From Lachnospiraceae bacterium (GTDB lineage: Bacteria > Bacillota > Clostridia > Lachnospirales > Lachnospiraceae): a stretch of DNA of 13,968 bases. Of the stretch, positions 6,494-13,841 are shown one piece after another; positions within the stretch are counted from its first letter, which is position 1; every line of letters starts with the position of its first letter. The position numbers and the translations under genes are program-made. Below the pieces are notes generated by a model. That model saw only the letters and a program-made list of their open reading frames with translations, was not told the origin of the DNA and ran no database searches. Location: assembly GCA_017391545.1 (NCBI GenBank), contig JAFOYD010000128.1, forward strand, positions 1 to 13,968. The letters are read 5' to 3'.

Positions 6494-7606
6494 ATGTCAC
6501 ATGAAATCCGAACGCCCATGAATTCCATCGTCGGATATGCGGAGATGGCGCTGCGGACAAATGATCAAACGATCATACATGGATATATCAGAAATATTAA
6601 AGAATCGTCCCATACGCTGCTTCATCTGATCAATGAGATCCTTGATATTTCCAAGATTGAAACGGGCAAGATGGAGACTGTAAAAGTGAACTATCGTTTT
6701 GGCAAGCTGATTGATGAGCTGCGTTCCATGATGGAGGCACAGGCGGGAAAGGCAGAGCTTGCCTTTATGGTACAGGTGGATGATGAGATACCGGAGTATC
6801 TTTACGGAGACAGAGTAAAAGTTCAGGAAATCATGACGAACCTGATCAATAATGGCCTTAAATACACGAAAGAGGGCAGTGTCACGTTGCGGGTGCGTCT
6901 TAAGGATATTGAGGAGAACAGAGTGCTTCTCAATATTGAGGTGGAGGATACCGGCATCGGCATAAAGGAGGAAGATTATCCAAAGGTATTTGCAAAGTTT
7001 GAGCGCCTTGATGAGACAAAAAACTATACGATTGAAGGAAGCGGACTGGGATTGTCGATCGTCAAGAGCTTTGCTGATATGATGGGAGGAGACGTTTCTT
7101 TCGAGAGCGAATATGGCAAGGGCACGAAATTTATCGTGAACATATGGCAGGAGATGGGATATGATGAGAAAAGTACAAAGTTTGGTGAGTGTGTAGAAGA
7201 ACCAGATGAACTGGAAATCAACAGTGGCAGGATTCTCATCGTGGACGATAATGAGCTCAACTGCGATGTTGCATCCGGTATTATGGAGCTTTTGGGGATG
7301 CAGACAAAGACGGCCATGTCAGGATATGAATGTCTGCAGCTTTTAAAGAATGACGAACAGTACGAGATGATTTTTATGGACCATATGATGCCGGAGATGG
7401 ATGGCGTAGAGACAATGAAAAAGATCAGGGAGCTCGGAGGAAATCTGTGTGATATTCCAATCGTATTGCTCACTGCAAACGCGGTGACAGGTGTGCGTGA
7501 GGAAATGCTAAAAGAAGGATTTGATGATTTCCTCACAAAACCGATCGATGTGGATGAGTTAAAACGGATCCTTGCCAGATTTTTGGGAGTAAAATGTAAA
7601 AAATAG
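6494..7606 (+). CDS. Hybrid histidine kinase, C-terminal part (HisKA, HATPase, receiver)
   Basis: 370 residues from the ATG six bases after the TAG, in the same frame as the upstream half. HisKA begins at once (M-S-H3-E-I-R-T-P), H3 being the phospho-acceptor, and runs to about 65. The HATPase has an N-box with N116 and N120, EDTGIGI at 151-157 and GSGLGLSIVK at 182-191. A receiver domain covers about 245-368 with acidic D251-D252, phospho-acceptor D296 in FMDHMMPEMDG, and K349 in TKP. All catalytic positions are kept. There is no DNA-binding output, so the receiver probably hands phosphate to another protein or regulates the kinase. No good ribosome site precedes 6494; expression would need read-through, or re-initiation by ribosomes ending at the TAG. 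Alternatively the locus is a pseudogene of one 720-codon gene. The sequence after 7606 has no terminator, only the candidate comEA promoter. Confidence 0.85.
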   Translation: MSHEIRTPMNSIVGYAEMALRTNDQTIIHGYIRNIKESSHTLLHLINEILDISKIETGKMETVKVNYRFGKLIDELRSMMEAQAGKAELAFMVQVDDEIPEYLYGDRVKVQEIMTNLINNGLKYTKEGSVTLRVRLKDIEENRVLLNIEVEDTGIGIKEEDYPKVFAKFERLDETKNYTIEGSGLGLSIVKSFADMMGGDVSFESEYGKGTKFIVNIWQEMGYDEKSTKFGECVEEPDELEINSGRILIVDDNELNCDVASGIMELLGMQTKTAMSGYECLQLLKNDEQYEMIFMDHMMPEMDGVETMKKIRELGGNLCDIPIVLLTANAVTGVREEMLKEGFDDFLTKPIDVDELKRILARFLGVKCKK

Positions 7607-7609
7607 CAC

Positions 7610-7638
7610 TTGTGTAAAAGACAGATTTAGCATAAAAT
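7610..7638 (+). promoter_or_regulatory. Candidate promoter of the comEA-comEC operon
   Basis: TTGTGT (7610-7615) and TAAAAT (7633-7638) are spaced by 17 bp. The -10 matches five of six consensus bases and the -35 matches its TTG. Transcription would start near 7645, leaving a leader of about 44 nt. It begins 4 bp after the kinase stop, and no terminator separates the two genes. Confidence 0.45.
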
Positions 7639-7688
7639 AGCTTTAGATATGCATAGAGGGGCCTTGGAAAAGGAGTATGCTATATCGA

Positions 7689-8321
7689 ATGGAAAAAGAC
7701 AGTAAGAATTTCAGAAAAAGACAATTCTTTGCAGTGCTATGCTGTCTGGCACTCTTATGTGGCTGTGGCGCAGACAGCAGCGAAGGTGACATCGTTATCA
7801 GTCTTTCCGATGAGGAAGGATCATGCACAGATTTGTCAGGTGAAAATATGACAAGTATGTCAGAAATTATGAATGAGACACAAACATCAGAGATGCTGTT
7901 CGTGCATGTGTGTGGTGCGGTTGTCAATCCGGGTGTCTATCAGCTGGAGCCGGGAAGCCGCCTGTATGAAGCAGTGGATTGTGCAGGAGGACTGACAGAC
8001 AATGCAGATGGCACATGCCTGAATATGGCGCGCGAGTTGTCGGATGGTGAGCAGGTACTGATTCTGACGAAAGAGGAGATGGCGGCAATGCCGCATATGC
8101 CCACTGACAGTCAGTGCACACAGACACCGGGGCTTGTCAATATTAATACGGCTACACTGGCAGAACTGACAACTGTGTCAGGAATCGGTGAAAGCCGGGC
8201 ACAGGCAATCATTGCTTATCGGGAGGCAAATGGAGCCTTTCGCTGTATTGAGGATATCAAACAGGTAGACGGCATCAAGGATGGACTTTTTTCTAAAATA
8301 AAGGATCAAATTACAGTGTAG
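7689..8321 (+). CDS. comEA: ComEA-type competence DNA-binding protein (lipoprotein-like, SLBB + helix-hairpin-helix)
   Basis: 210 residues. ComEA binds double-stranded DNA outside the membrane and passes it to the ComEC channel in natural transformation. The N-terminus is a basic stretch (NFRKRQ), a hydrophobic core (FFAVLCCLALL) and a lipobox-like L23-C-G-C26, so the protein may be lipid-anchored rather than held by a plain helix. After a Ser/Asp/Glu-rich linker comes an SLBB domain (about 69-128, VHVCGAVVNPGVYQL). A ComEA-type double helix-hairpin-helix follows (148-209, VNINTATLAEL, then GIGESRAQAIIAYREANGAF and VDGIKDGLFSKI). Six cysteines follow the lipobox (46, 75, 98, 110, 143, 186), which is many for an exported protein. 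ATG 7677 is 1 nt after AAAGGAG (7669-7675) and too close; ATG 7689, 13 nt away, is preferred but the start is uncertain. It is the first gene of a five-gene run ending in comEC. Confidence 0.9.
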   Translation: MEKDSKNFRKRQFFAVLCCLALLCGCGADSSEGDIVISLSDEEGSCTDLSGENMTSMSEIMNETQTSEMLFVHVCGAVVNPGVYQLEPGSRLYEAVDCAGGLTDNADGTCLNMARELSDGEQVLILTKEEMAAMPHMPTDSQCTQTPGLVNINTATLAELTTVSGIGESRAQAIIAYREANGAFRCIEDIKQVDGIKDGLFSKIKDQITV

Positions 8322-8364
8322 AGAATTTCAGAAATAGAAAGATGATGAGGGAGATTGGAAATCA

Positions 8365-9063
8365 ATGGGAAAAAGGGTTTTAGTGGTAGATGACGAAAAA
8401 TTAATCGTAAAAGGACTGCGCTTTAGCTTAGAACAGGATGATATGGAAGTTGACTGTGCATACGATGGTGAAGAAGCGCTTGTGAAGGCGCAGAATAATA
8501 AATATGATATCATACTGCTTGATATCATGCTCCCCAAGCTGACAGGATTGGAGGTCTGCCAGCAGATCAGAGAATTTTCGGACGTTCCGATTATCATGCT
8601 CACGGCAAAGGGAGAAGATATGGACAAGATTTTGGGACTTGAATATGGTGCAGACGATTATATCACGAAACCTTTCAACATCCTTGAGGTCAAGGCGAGA
8701 ATCAAGGCGATCATCAGGAGAACCAGTGGGAAGTCAAAGGGAGATTCAGGCAGAAAGAATCAGTTCATAGAAGCAGGAGAATTAAAACTTGATTGTGAGG
8801 GAAGACGTCTGTATGTCGGTGAAAAGGAGGTCAATCTGACAGCCAAGGAGTTTGATGTTCTTGAGCTGTTGGTGCTCAACCCCAATAAAGTCTATAGCCG
8901 TGATAACCTGTTGGATATCGTGTGGGGCGTTGATTACCCCGGAGATGTGCGGACTGTTGATGTACATATCAGGAGACTGCGTGAGAAGATCGAGGCAAAT
9001 CCAAGTGAACCGAAATATGTTCATACCAAGTGGGGCGTGGGATACTATTATAAGGCAGTATAA
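8365..9063 (+). CDS. OmpR/PhoB-family response regulator
   Basis: 232 residues. The receiver domain (1-119) has acidic D9-D10, phospho-acceptor D53 in LLDIMLPKLTG, T80 and K102 in TKPF. The C-terminal winged helix (about 134-231) shows LTAKEFDVLELLV, the recognition-helix region DVRTVDVHIRRLREKIE and the closing WGVGYYYK, all typical of the OmpR/PhoB class. It should bind direct-repeat operators as a dimer when phosphorylated by the kinase encoded 14 bp downstream. The layout and sequence style are like WalR or MtrA regulators of envelope genes, but targets cannot be read here. Start ATG 8365 has GAGGGAG at 8347-8353, 11 nt upstream. It is 43 bp after comEA with no terminator between, so probably cotranscribed. 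Confidence 0.95.
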   Translation: MGKRVLVVDDEKLIVKGLRFSLEQDDMEVDCAYDGEEALVKAQNNKYDIILLDIMLPKLTGLEVCQQIREFSDVPIIMLTAKGEDMDKILGLEYGADDYITKPFNILEVKARIKAIIRRTSGKSKGDSGRKNQFIEAGELKLDCEGRRLYVGEKEVNLTAKEFDVLELLVLNPNKVYSRDNLLDIVWGVDYPGDVRTVDVHIRRLREKIEANPSEPKYVHTKWGVGYYYKAV

Positions 9064-9077
9064 CTGAGGAGAAACAA

Positions 9078-10535
9078 GTGGCAAAGCTATGGGAAAATAT
9101 CAAAAAGGCAAAGCTTTTTAAGAGTTTTAGAAGCCTCAAAACGAGAATATTCTGTATCATCATGGTAGCTGGAATCATTCCCTGTGTGATGCTTCACTTT
9201 GGCACACTTGAGCGGTATCTGGATAATACGGTATCGGTGCGGACAACAGAGGTCCAGACACAGGTAAAGATCATAGCAGATCATCTGATCACATACAATT
9301 ATCTGCTTGATAACAGCAATGAAGTGGTAAATGCAGAGCTTGCACAGTTGTCAAATCTCTATGATGGCCGTGTGCTGATCATAGACAGCAATATGAAGAT
9401 TATCAAAGATACCTATGGCATAAGTGAGGGAAAGACAATCATATCAGAGGATATTGTCAAATGCTTTAAGGGTGAGGGGGCATCCAATCACCTTGAGGAG
9501 AAGGGTTACATTGAGATCGTCGTGCCGATCGAGGAGAAGCTCGAGGACAAGGCACGCATCGTAGGTGTTATGCTGACAAGTGTCTCCACGGACAGTATCA
9601 TGAGTGGCTATGAGTATATACAGGGCAGACTTTTCTTGCTGGAAATACTGGCTTTAGTGGTTGTATTTGGCATCGATTATTTTATCAGCCGTAAGATGTT
9701 CAAGCCCTTTGAGAAAATCACGGATGCTATTAACGAGGTCAAGAACGGCTTTACAGATGAACAGATCAATGTGACCGATTATATTGAGACGGAACATATC
9801 GGTGATGCGTTTAATCAAATGATGCTGAGAATGAAGGTGCTTGATGACTCAAGGCAGGAGTTTGTCGCCAATGTGTCACATGAGTTAAAGACACCACTTG
9901 CCTCGATGAAGGTACTGGCAGATTCCCTTCTTACGCAGGAGGATGTTCCTGTTGAGATGTACCGTGAATTTATGACGGATATTGCGGAGGAAATCGATCG
10001 TGAAAACAAGATCATTACCGATTTGCTGTCCCTTGTGAAGATGACAAGGACTTCTCCTGATATGAACGTTGAGCTCATTGATATCAATTCCTTGCTGGAG
10101 CTGCTGCTAAAGCGTCTGGGACCATTGGCAATACGTGCTGATGTCAAACTGATCTTTGAAAGCTGCAGACCAGTAAGCGCTGAGGTGGATGAGGTGAAGC
10201 TTACACTTGCATTGTCCAATCTGGTAGAGAATGCGATCAAGTACAACAACAAAGGTGGATGGGTAAAGGTAGTCCTTGACGCGGATTATCAGTGCTTTAC
10301 AGTTACGGTTTCTGATTCCGGTATCGGAATTCCGCAGGAATCGATCGAGCATATCTATGAACGCTTTTACAGGGTGGACAAATCCCACTCAAGGGAGATT
10401 GGCGGAACAGGGTTAGGTCTTGCAATCACCAGAAATGCTGTCTTGATGCACAGAGGCTCGATTACTGTGAACAGTGAGGAAGGGAAAGGGACAACCTTTA
10501 CTGTGAAGATACCGTTGACCTATATCTCACAATAG
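9078..10535 (+). CDS. Membrane sensor histidine kinase (TM-sensor-TM-HAMP-HisKA-HATPase)
   Basis: 485 residues, GTG start with GAGGAGA (9066-9072) 5 nt before it. TM1 is about 22-42, an extracytoplasmic region of about 140 residues (43-183) follows, TM2 is about 184-204 and HAMP about 205-257. HisKA has phospho-acceptor H268 in VSHELKTPLASMK. The HATPase has the N-box N385 (NLVENAIKYNN), D413 in SDSGIGIP, the F-box YERFYRVDKS and a G-box GGTGLGLAI at 442-450. All activity residues are kept. The outer domain has a PAS/Cache-like ring (RVLIIDSNMKIIKDTYG), so it could sense an envelope or external cue. With the regulator just upstream it forms a cognate pair of WalK/MtrB type, but the cytoplasmic PAS domain of WalK is absent. 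Next to it, 31 bp on, is a GerMN lipoprotein that may interact with the sensor on the outside of the membrane; that link is inference from layout. Confidence 0.95.
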   Translation: MAKLWENIKKAKLFKSFRSLKTRIFCIIMVAGIIPCVMLHFGTLERYLDNTVSVRTTEVQTQVKIIADHLITYNYLLDNSNEVVNAELAQLSNLYDGRVLIIDSNMKIIKDTYGISEGKTIISEDIVKCFKGEGASNHLEEKGYIEIVVPIEEKLEDKARIVGVMLTSVSTDSIMSGYEYIQGRLFLLEILALVVVFGIDYFISRKMFKPFEKITDAINEVKNGFTDEQINVTDYIETEHIGDAFNQMMLRMKVLDDSRQEFVANVSHELKTPLASMKVLADSLLTQEDVPVEMYREFMTDIAEEIDRENKIITDLLSLVKMTRTSPDMNVELIDINSLLELLLKRLGPLAIRADVKLIFESCRPVSAEVDEVKLTLALSNLVENAIKYNNKGGWVKVVLDADYQCFTVTVSDSGIGIPQESIEHIYERFYRVDKSHSREIGGTGLGLAITRNAVLMHRGSITVNSEEGKGTTFTVKIPLTYISQ

Positions 10536-10566
10536 CAGGAAACTACGGAAAGGCATAGCGATCATT

Positions 10567-11502
10567 ATGAAACTTAAATTCGCAAACAGTGTGTACCTGT
10601 GTCTGGTACTGTGCATGACCGTCATGATACTGGCAGGATGTGCAGGTGGTAAGGAGCAGGGGATGCCTGTGGATATTTCATATATTAACAAAAAAGAGAC
10701 AAAGCTTGTGACGGAGACACATTATCTCAAGGGAAGTGATACCAAAGAGAAGATTGTCGAGGTACTCACGCTTCTTTGCTCGGTACCTGACAACAAGGAG
10801 CTGCGTGCTACGCTCACAAGTGGAATCAATATCATTACGTATTCTTTGGAAGGAGAGCAGGTGACTGTATCACTTGGCGAGAAGTACAAGGAACTTCCCA
10901 AGACGACAGAGGTGCTGACCAGGGCGGCCTTGGTCAGAAGTCTGACAAACATACCGGGAGTCAGCTATGTCATGATTACAGTCAATGGAGAACCTCTGAC
11001 GGATGTATCAGGAAATGCAGTCGGCATCATGACAGCAGACATGTTCGTGGACAATGCCGGTACACAGATTGAGACAAAGGACAGCACGGTGACACTGAAG
11101 CTGTATTTTGCAAATGAGTCGGGAGATGGGCTGATTGCAGTGAACAGAGAGCTGGCGCACAATGCAGATATATCCAATGTTCCGATGGAAAAGCTGGTCG
11201 TAGAACAGCTGATCAGGGGACCGGTCGGTGATGAGACATATCCGACAATTAATCCTGCGACCAAACTCATCAATATTACCGTAAAGGATGGCGTATGCTA
11301 TCTTACCTTTGACAATGCCCTGATCACAGCGGTCAATAATGTGACTACGGATGTGACGATCTATTCAATTGTCAATTCACTTGTGGAGCTTAGCAACATC
11401 AATAAGGTGCAGATTTCCATAGAGGGCAATAAGGATGGAAAGTTCAGGGACAAATACGAACTTTCGACGCTTTTTGGAAGGGATTTGTCACTGGTAAATT
11501 AA
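10567..11502 (+). CDS. Lipoprotein with two GerMN-like domains
   Basis: 311 residues. The signal sequence ends in a clear lipobox, L22-A-G-C25, so the mature protein is probably lipid-anchored on the outer face of the membrane. Two related GerMN-type repeats follow. The first, about 35-160, has YSLEGEQVTVSLGEKYKEL, ALVRSLTNIPGVSYVMITVNGE and a following D-V-S-G. The second, about 173-295, has LKLYFANESGDGLIAVNRELA, VEQLIRGP, INITVKDGVCYLTFDNAL, SIVNSLVELSNINKVQISIEG. GerMN domains occur in Bacillus GerM (sporulation and germination, cell-wall related) and in actinobacterial LpqB. The ribosome site is weak (GGAAAGG, 13 nt before ATG), so translation may be coupled to the kinase gene. A role with the adjacent two-component system is likely from position but unproven; germination is a less likely role in this context. 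Confidence 0.85.
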   Translation: MKLKFANSVYLCLVLCMTVMILAGCAGGKEQGMPVDISYINKKETKLVTETHYLKGSDTKEKIVEVLTLLCSVPDNKELRATLTSGINIITYSLEGEQVTVSLGEKYKELPKTTEVLTRAALVRSLTNIPGVSYVMITVNGEPLTDVSGNAVGIMTADMFVDNAGTQIETKDSTVTLKLYFANESGDGLIAVNRELAHNADISNVPMEKLVVEQLIRGPVGDETYPTINPATKLINITVKDGVCYLTFDNALITAVNNVTTDVTIYSIVNSLVELSNINKVQISIEGNKDGKFRDKYELSTLFGRDLSLVN

Positions 11503-11523
11503 ATTGAAAAAGAGGATGAAAAA

Positions 11524-13815
11524 ATGAAGAGACCACTGTGCTGTGTTTGTGCAGCATTTGTGGCAACTGTGTTCTTATTTCTAAAGTTTGGCCCGCTGTC
11601 CTATATGGTGGATATCCCGGAGGAGGGGAAGCGGGTCACACTTCTGGGAGAAATATCTCAAAAGGAGTACAAAGAGGGAACTCTGATACTCTGTCTGAAA
11701 CAGGTCAGTCAATTAAACAGCAATGAAAAGAACAATCAAAAAGAGAACCGATGTGGAGTCCAATGTTACATAGAGGCAGATGAGCATAGAACTGAGCCAA
11801 GACTCGGCAGCAGAATCGCTGTTGAGGGGAAGGTATCGTATTTTAGGGAAGCACGAAATCCCGGAGAATTTGATGCGCGAAGCTACTATCGGATAATTGG
11901 TACAGACTACAGACTGTATGACGCAAAAGTGTTATGGGAGAGCAGTGATTATTCCGTGTATCAGGAAATACTTTATGAGATCAAGTGTTTCTTCGAGGGA
12001 ATCTATGATCAGGTTCTTCCCGCAAAGACTGCCTCTGTTATGAAGGCGATGGTGCTTGGAAACAAAGCGGGACTTGATGAGGATAGTAAGCAGCTATTTC
12101 AGAGAAGTGGCATCGCGCATGTGTTTGCGATATCGGGACTCCATATCACCCTGTTGGGCATGGGGCTTTATAAGTTACTTCGCAAAATGCAGCTTTCCAG
12201 GCTGATCAGTCTTTGCCTGCCCATCTGCATGATGATTGCCTATGGTGATATGGTGGGCATGAGCAGTTCTGCGTACAGGGCAGTGTTTATGTTTATTATG
12301 CGTATGCTATCTCGTGTGGTTGGGAGAACGTATGATGTGCTCACATCACTGGCGATGGCAGCAGTGATGATCTTAATCGAGCAGCCGTTGTATCTGTATC
12401 ACACTGGTTTTCTGCTCTCATTTGGTGCGATTCTTGGCGTGGGATGCCTGTCGGAGGTTATCAGGGTGGACAGGATTGATGAAATGAAACGATCCATGAA
12501 ATTGAGGCTTGCTCACAAAATCAAGTCAGCTTTATGCGGAAGTCTTTGTATTTTTCTGGTACAGTTTCCGATCATGCTGTGTGCATATTACGAATTTCCT
12601 GTCTACTCGTTCCTGCTCAATCTGATTATCATACCTGCCATGACACTCGTGATGACAGCAGGGATTTTGTGCCTTGTATTTGGCAGTCTGCCTTTTATGG
12701 CAGGACTCGGCGCAGCAAAAATTGCGGGACTGGTGTGCCAGTTTTTATTGTCAGGTTTTGAGTGGCTGTGTACGGCATCGTTAAAGCTCCCGTTTGCAGA
12801 CTGGATTGTGGGCAGACCTGACGGTTGGCGTATCTGTGTATATTTTGCACTGATTTTATTGCTCTATGGGACGAACCGTTATGTCAGGAATCTGTCAAAG
12901 CGCAGTGCAAGTGGGAAAGCGGGTGCGGACAAGGGACTGCCGTTTGGACTCAAAGCGGTCATTATTGTGTCAGCAGTCCTGTTTGTCAGCAACGCTCCTG
13001 TTGATGGTGCAGCCATAACGTTCCTGGATGTGGGACAGGGAGAGTGTATCTGGGTGGAAAGTGCAAAGGGAGAACACTTTCTGATCGATGGAGGAAGCAC
13101 ATCACAGGAGAAAGTTGGAACTTATACGATCGTGCCATATCTGAAGTACATGGGTGTGTCAAGACTGGATGCTGTGTTTCTGACGCATCTTGACAGAGAT
13201 CATATATCTGGTGTCATGGAGATGCTGGAGGAGGATACGGGCATTGTGATTGGCAGGGTATGTATATCGGATGCGGTACCGGAAGATGAGGCATATGAGC
13301 GGCTGACAGAGCTGTGCCTGGCAAGAGAAGTTCCAGTATACCGACTGAAGGCAGGTGACAGCGTGCGTGCATACCAAATGGAATTTGAGGTGCTACATCC
13401 TGCAGACGGATATCAGGCAGCATCGCACAATGCATGCTCGCTCGTTATGAAGCTTTCCATCAAGGATAGCAAGGATGGAGACAGCTTTGTGGCGCTTCTT
13501 ACGGGAGATGTGGAGGCAGACGGAGAGTATGCTGTGGCGGACGAACTTGCAAAAAGCAGGACGAATGCAGGAATTGATCTGTACAAAGCAGCACATCATG
13601 GATCAAGGTCATCGAACACGGAGGAGCTGATTAATGAAGCGAAGCCACATTTTGCGGTGATATCCTGTGGGGAGGACAACAGCTACGGGCACCCGCACGC
13701 GGAGGCGATACAAAACTTTAGAAATGCAGGAAGTGAAATACTTATGACAAAGGACACAGGAGCCATTATGATTCATATTAAAGATGGAGAATATACCATA
13801 GATACATGGAGGTAA
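11524..13815 (+). CDS. comEC: ComEC/Rec2 DNA uptake channel with metallo-beta-lactamase domain
   Basis: 763 residues, full length for the family. ComEC carries incoming single-stranded DNA across the membrane; its C-terminal domain is thought to degrade the other strand. An N-terminal helix (about 8-22) is followed by an exported OB-like region with the conserved N-P-G-E-F-D at 112-117. The multi-helix competence domain (about 150-450) contains the family signature MVLGNKAGLDEDSKQLF, FAISGLHITLLG. A C-terminal metallo-beta-lactamase-like domain (about 495-760) has LDVGQGECIWV, the metal-binding THLDRDHISG at 554-563, LLTGD662, H691-H692-G and H723-P-H725. The metal motif is complete, so the nuclease domain may be active. 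AAGAGG (11510-11515) lies 8 nt before the ATG. It is the last gene of the operon starting with comEA. comEB (dCMP deaminase), which sits between comEA and comEC in Bacillus subtilis, is not found here. Confidence 0.96.
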   Translation: MKRPLCCVCAAFVATVFLFLKFGPLSYMVDIPEEGKRVTLLGEISQKEYKEGTLILCLKQVSQLNSNEKNNQKENRCGVQCYIEADEHRTEPRLGSRIAVEGKVSYFREARNPGEFDARSYYRIIGTDYRLYDAKVLWESSDYSVYQEILYEIKCFFEGIYDQVLPAKTASVMKAMVLGNKAGLDEDSKQLFQRSGIAHVFAISGLHITLLGMGLYKLLRKMQLSRLISLCLPICMMIAYGDMVGMSSSAYRAVFMFIMRMLSRVVGRTYDVLTSLAMAAVMILIEQPLYLYHTGFLLSFGAILGVGCLSEVIRVDRIDEMKRSMKLRLAHKIKSALCGSLCIFLVQFPIMLCAYYEFPVYSFLLNLIIIPAMTLVMTAGILCLVFGSLPFMAGLGAAKIAGLVCQFLLSGFEWLCTASLKLPFADWIVGRPDGWRICVYFALILLLYGTNRYVRNLSKRSASGKAGADKGLPFGLKAVIIVSAVLFVSNAPVDGAAITFLDVGQGECIWVESAKGEHFLIDGGSTSQEKVGTYTIVPYLKYMGVSRLDAVFLTHLDRDHISGVMEMLEEDTGIVIGRVCISDAVPEDEAYERLTELCLAREVPVYRLKAGDSVRAYQMEFEVLHPADGYQAASHNACSLVMKLSIKDSKDGDSFVALLTGDVEADGEYAVADELAKSRTNAGIDLYKAAHHGSRSSNTEELINEAKPHFAVISCGEDNSYGHPHAEAIQNFRNAGSEILMTKDTGAIMIHIKDGEYTIDTWR

Positions 13816-13841
13816 AAGTAAGTGATTTTACGTGATATATG

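Noticed and set aside
6482..6496. Frameshift or selenocysteine/pyrrolysine recoding at the kinase break
   Set aside because: The frame is the same on both sides, so no frameshift. TAG is not the selenocysteine codon. Pyrrolysine is unlikely because Leu is expected at this place and other genes here end in TAG.
7024..7536. 170-codon open frame on the minus strand
   Set aside because: Lies wholly inside the kinase coding region on the other strand, is Ser/Pro/Ile-rich as antisense shadows are, and has no recognisable domain.
13812..13831. GTAAAA / TTTTAC hairpin after comEC
   Set aside because: Only 6 bp, AT-rich and without a T-run; too weak to call a terminator.
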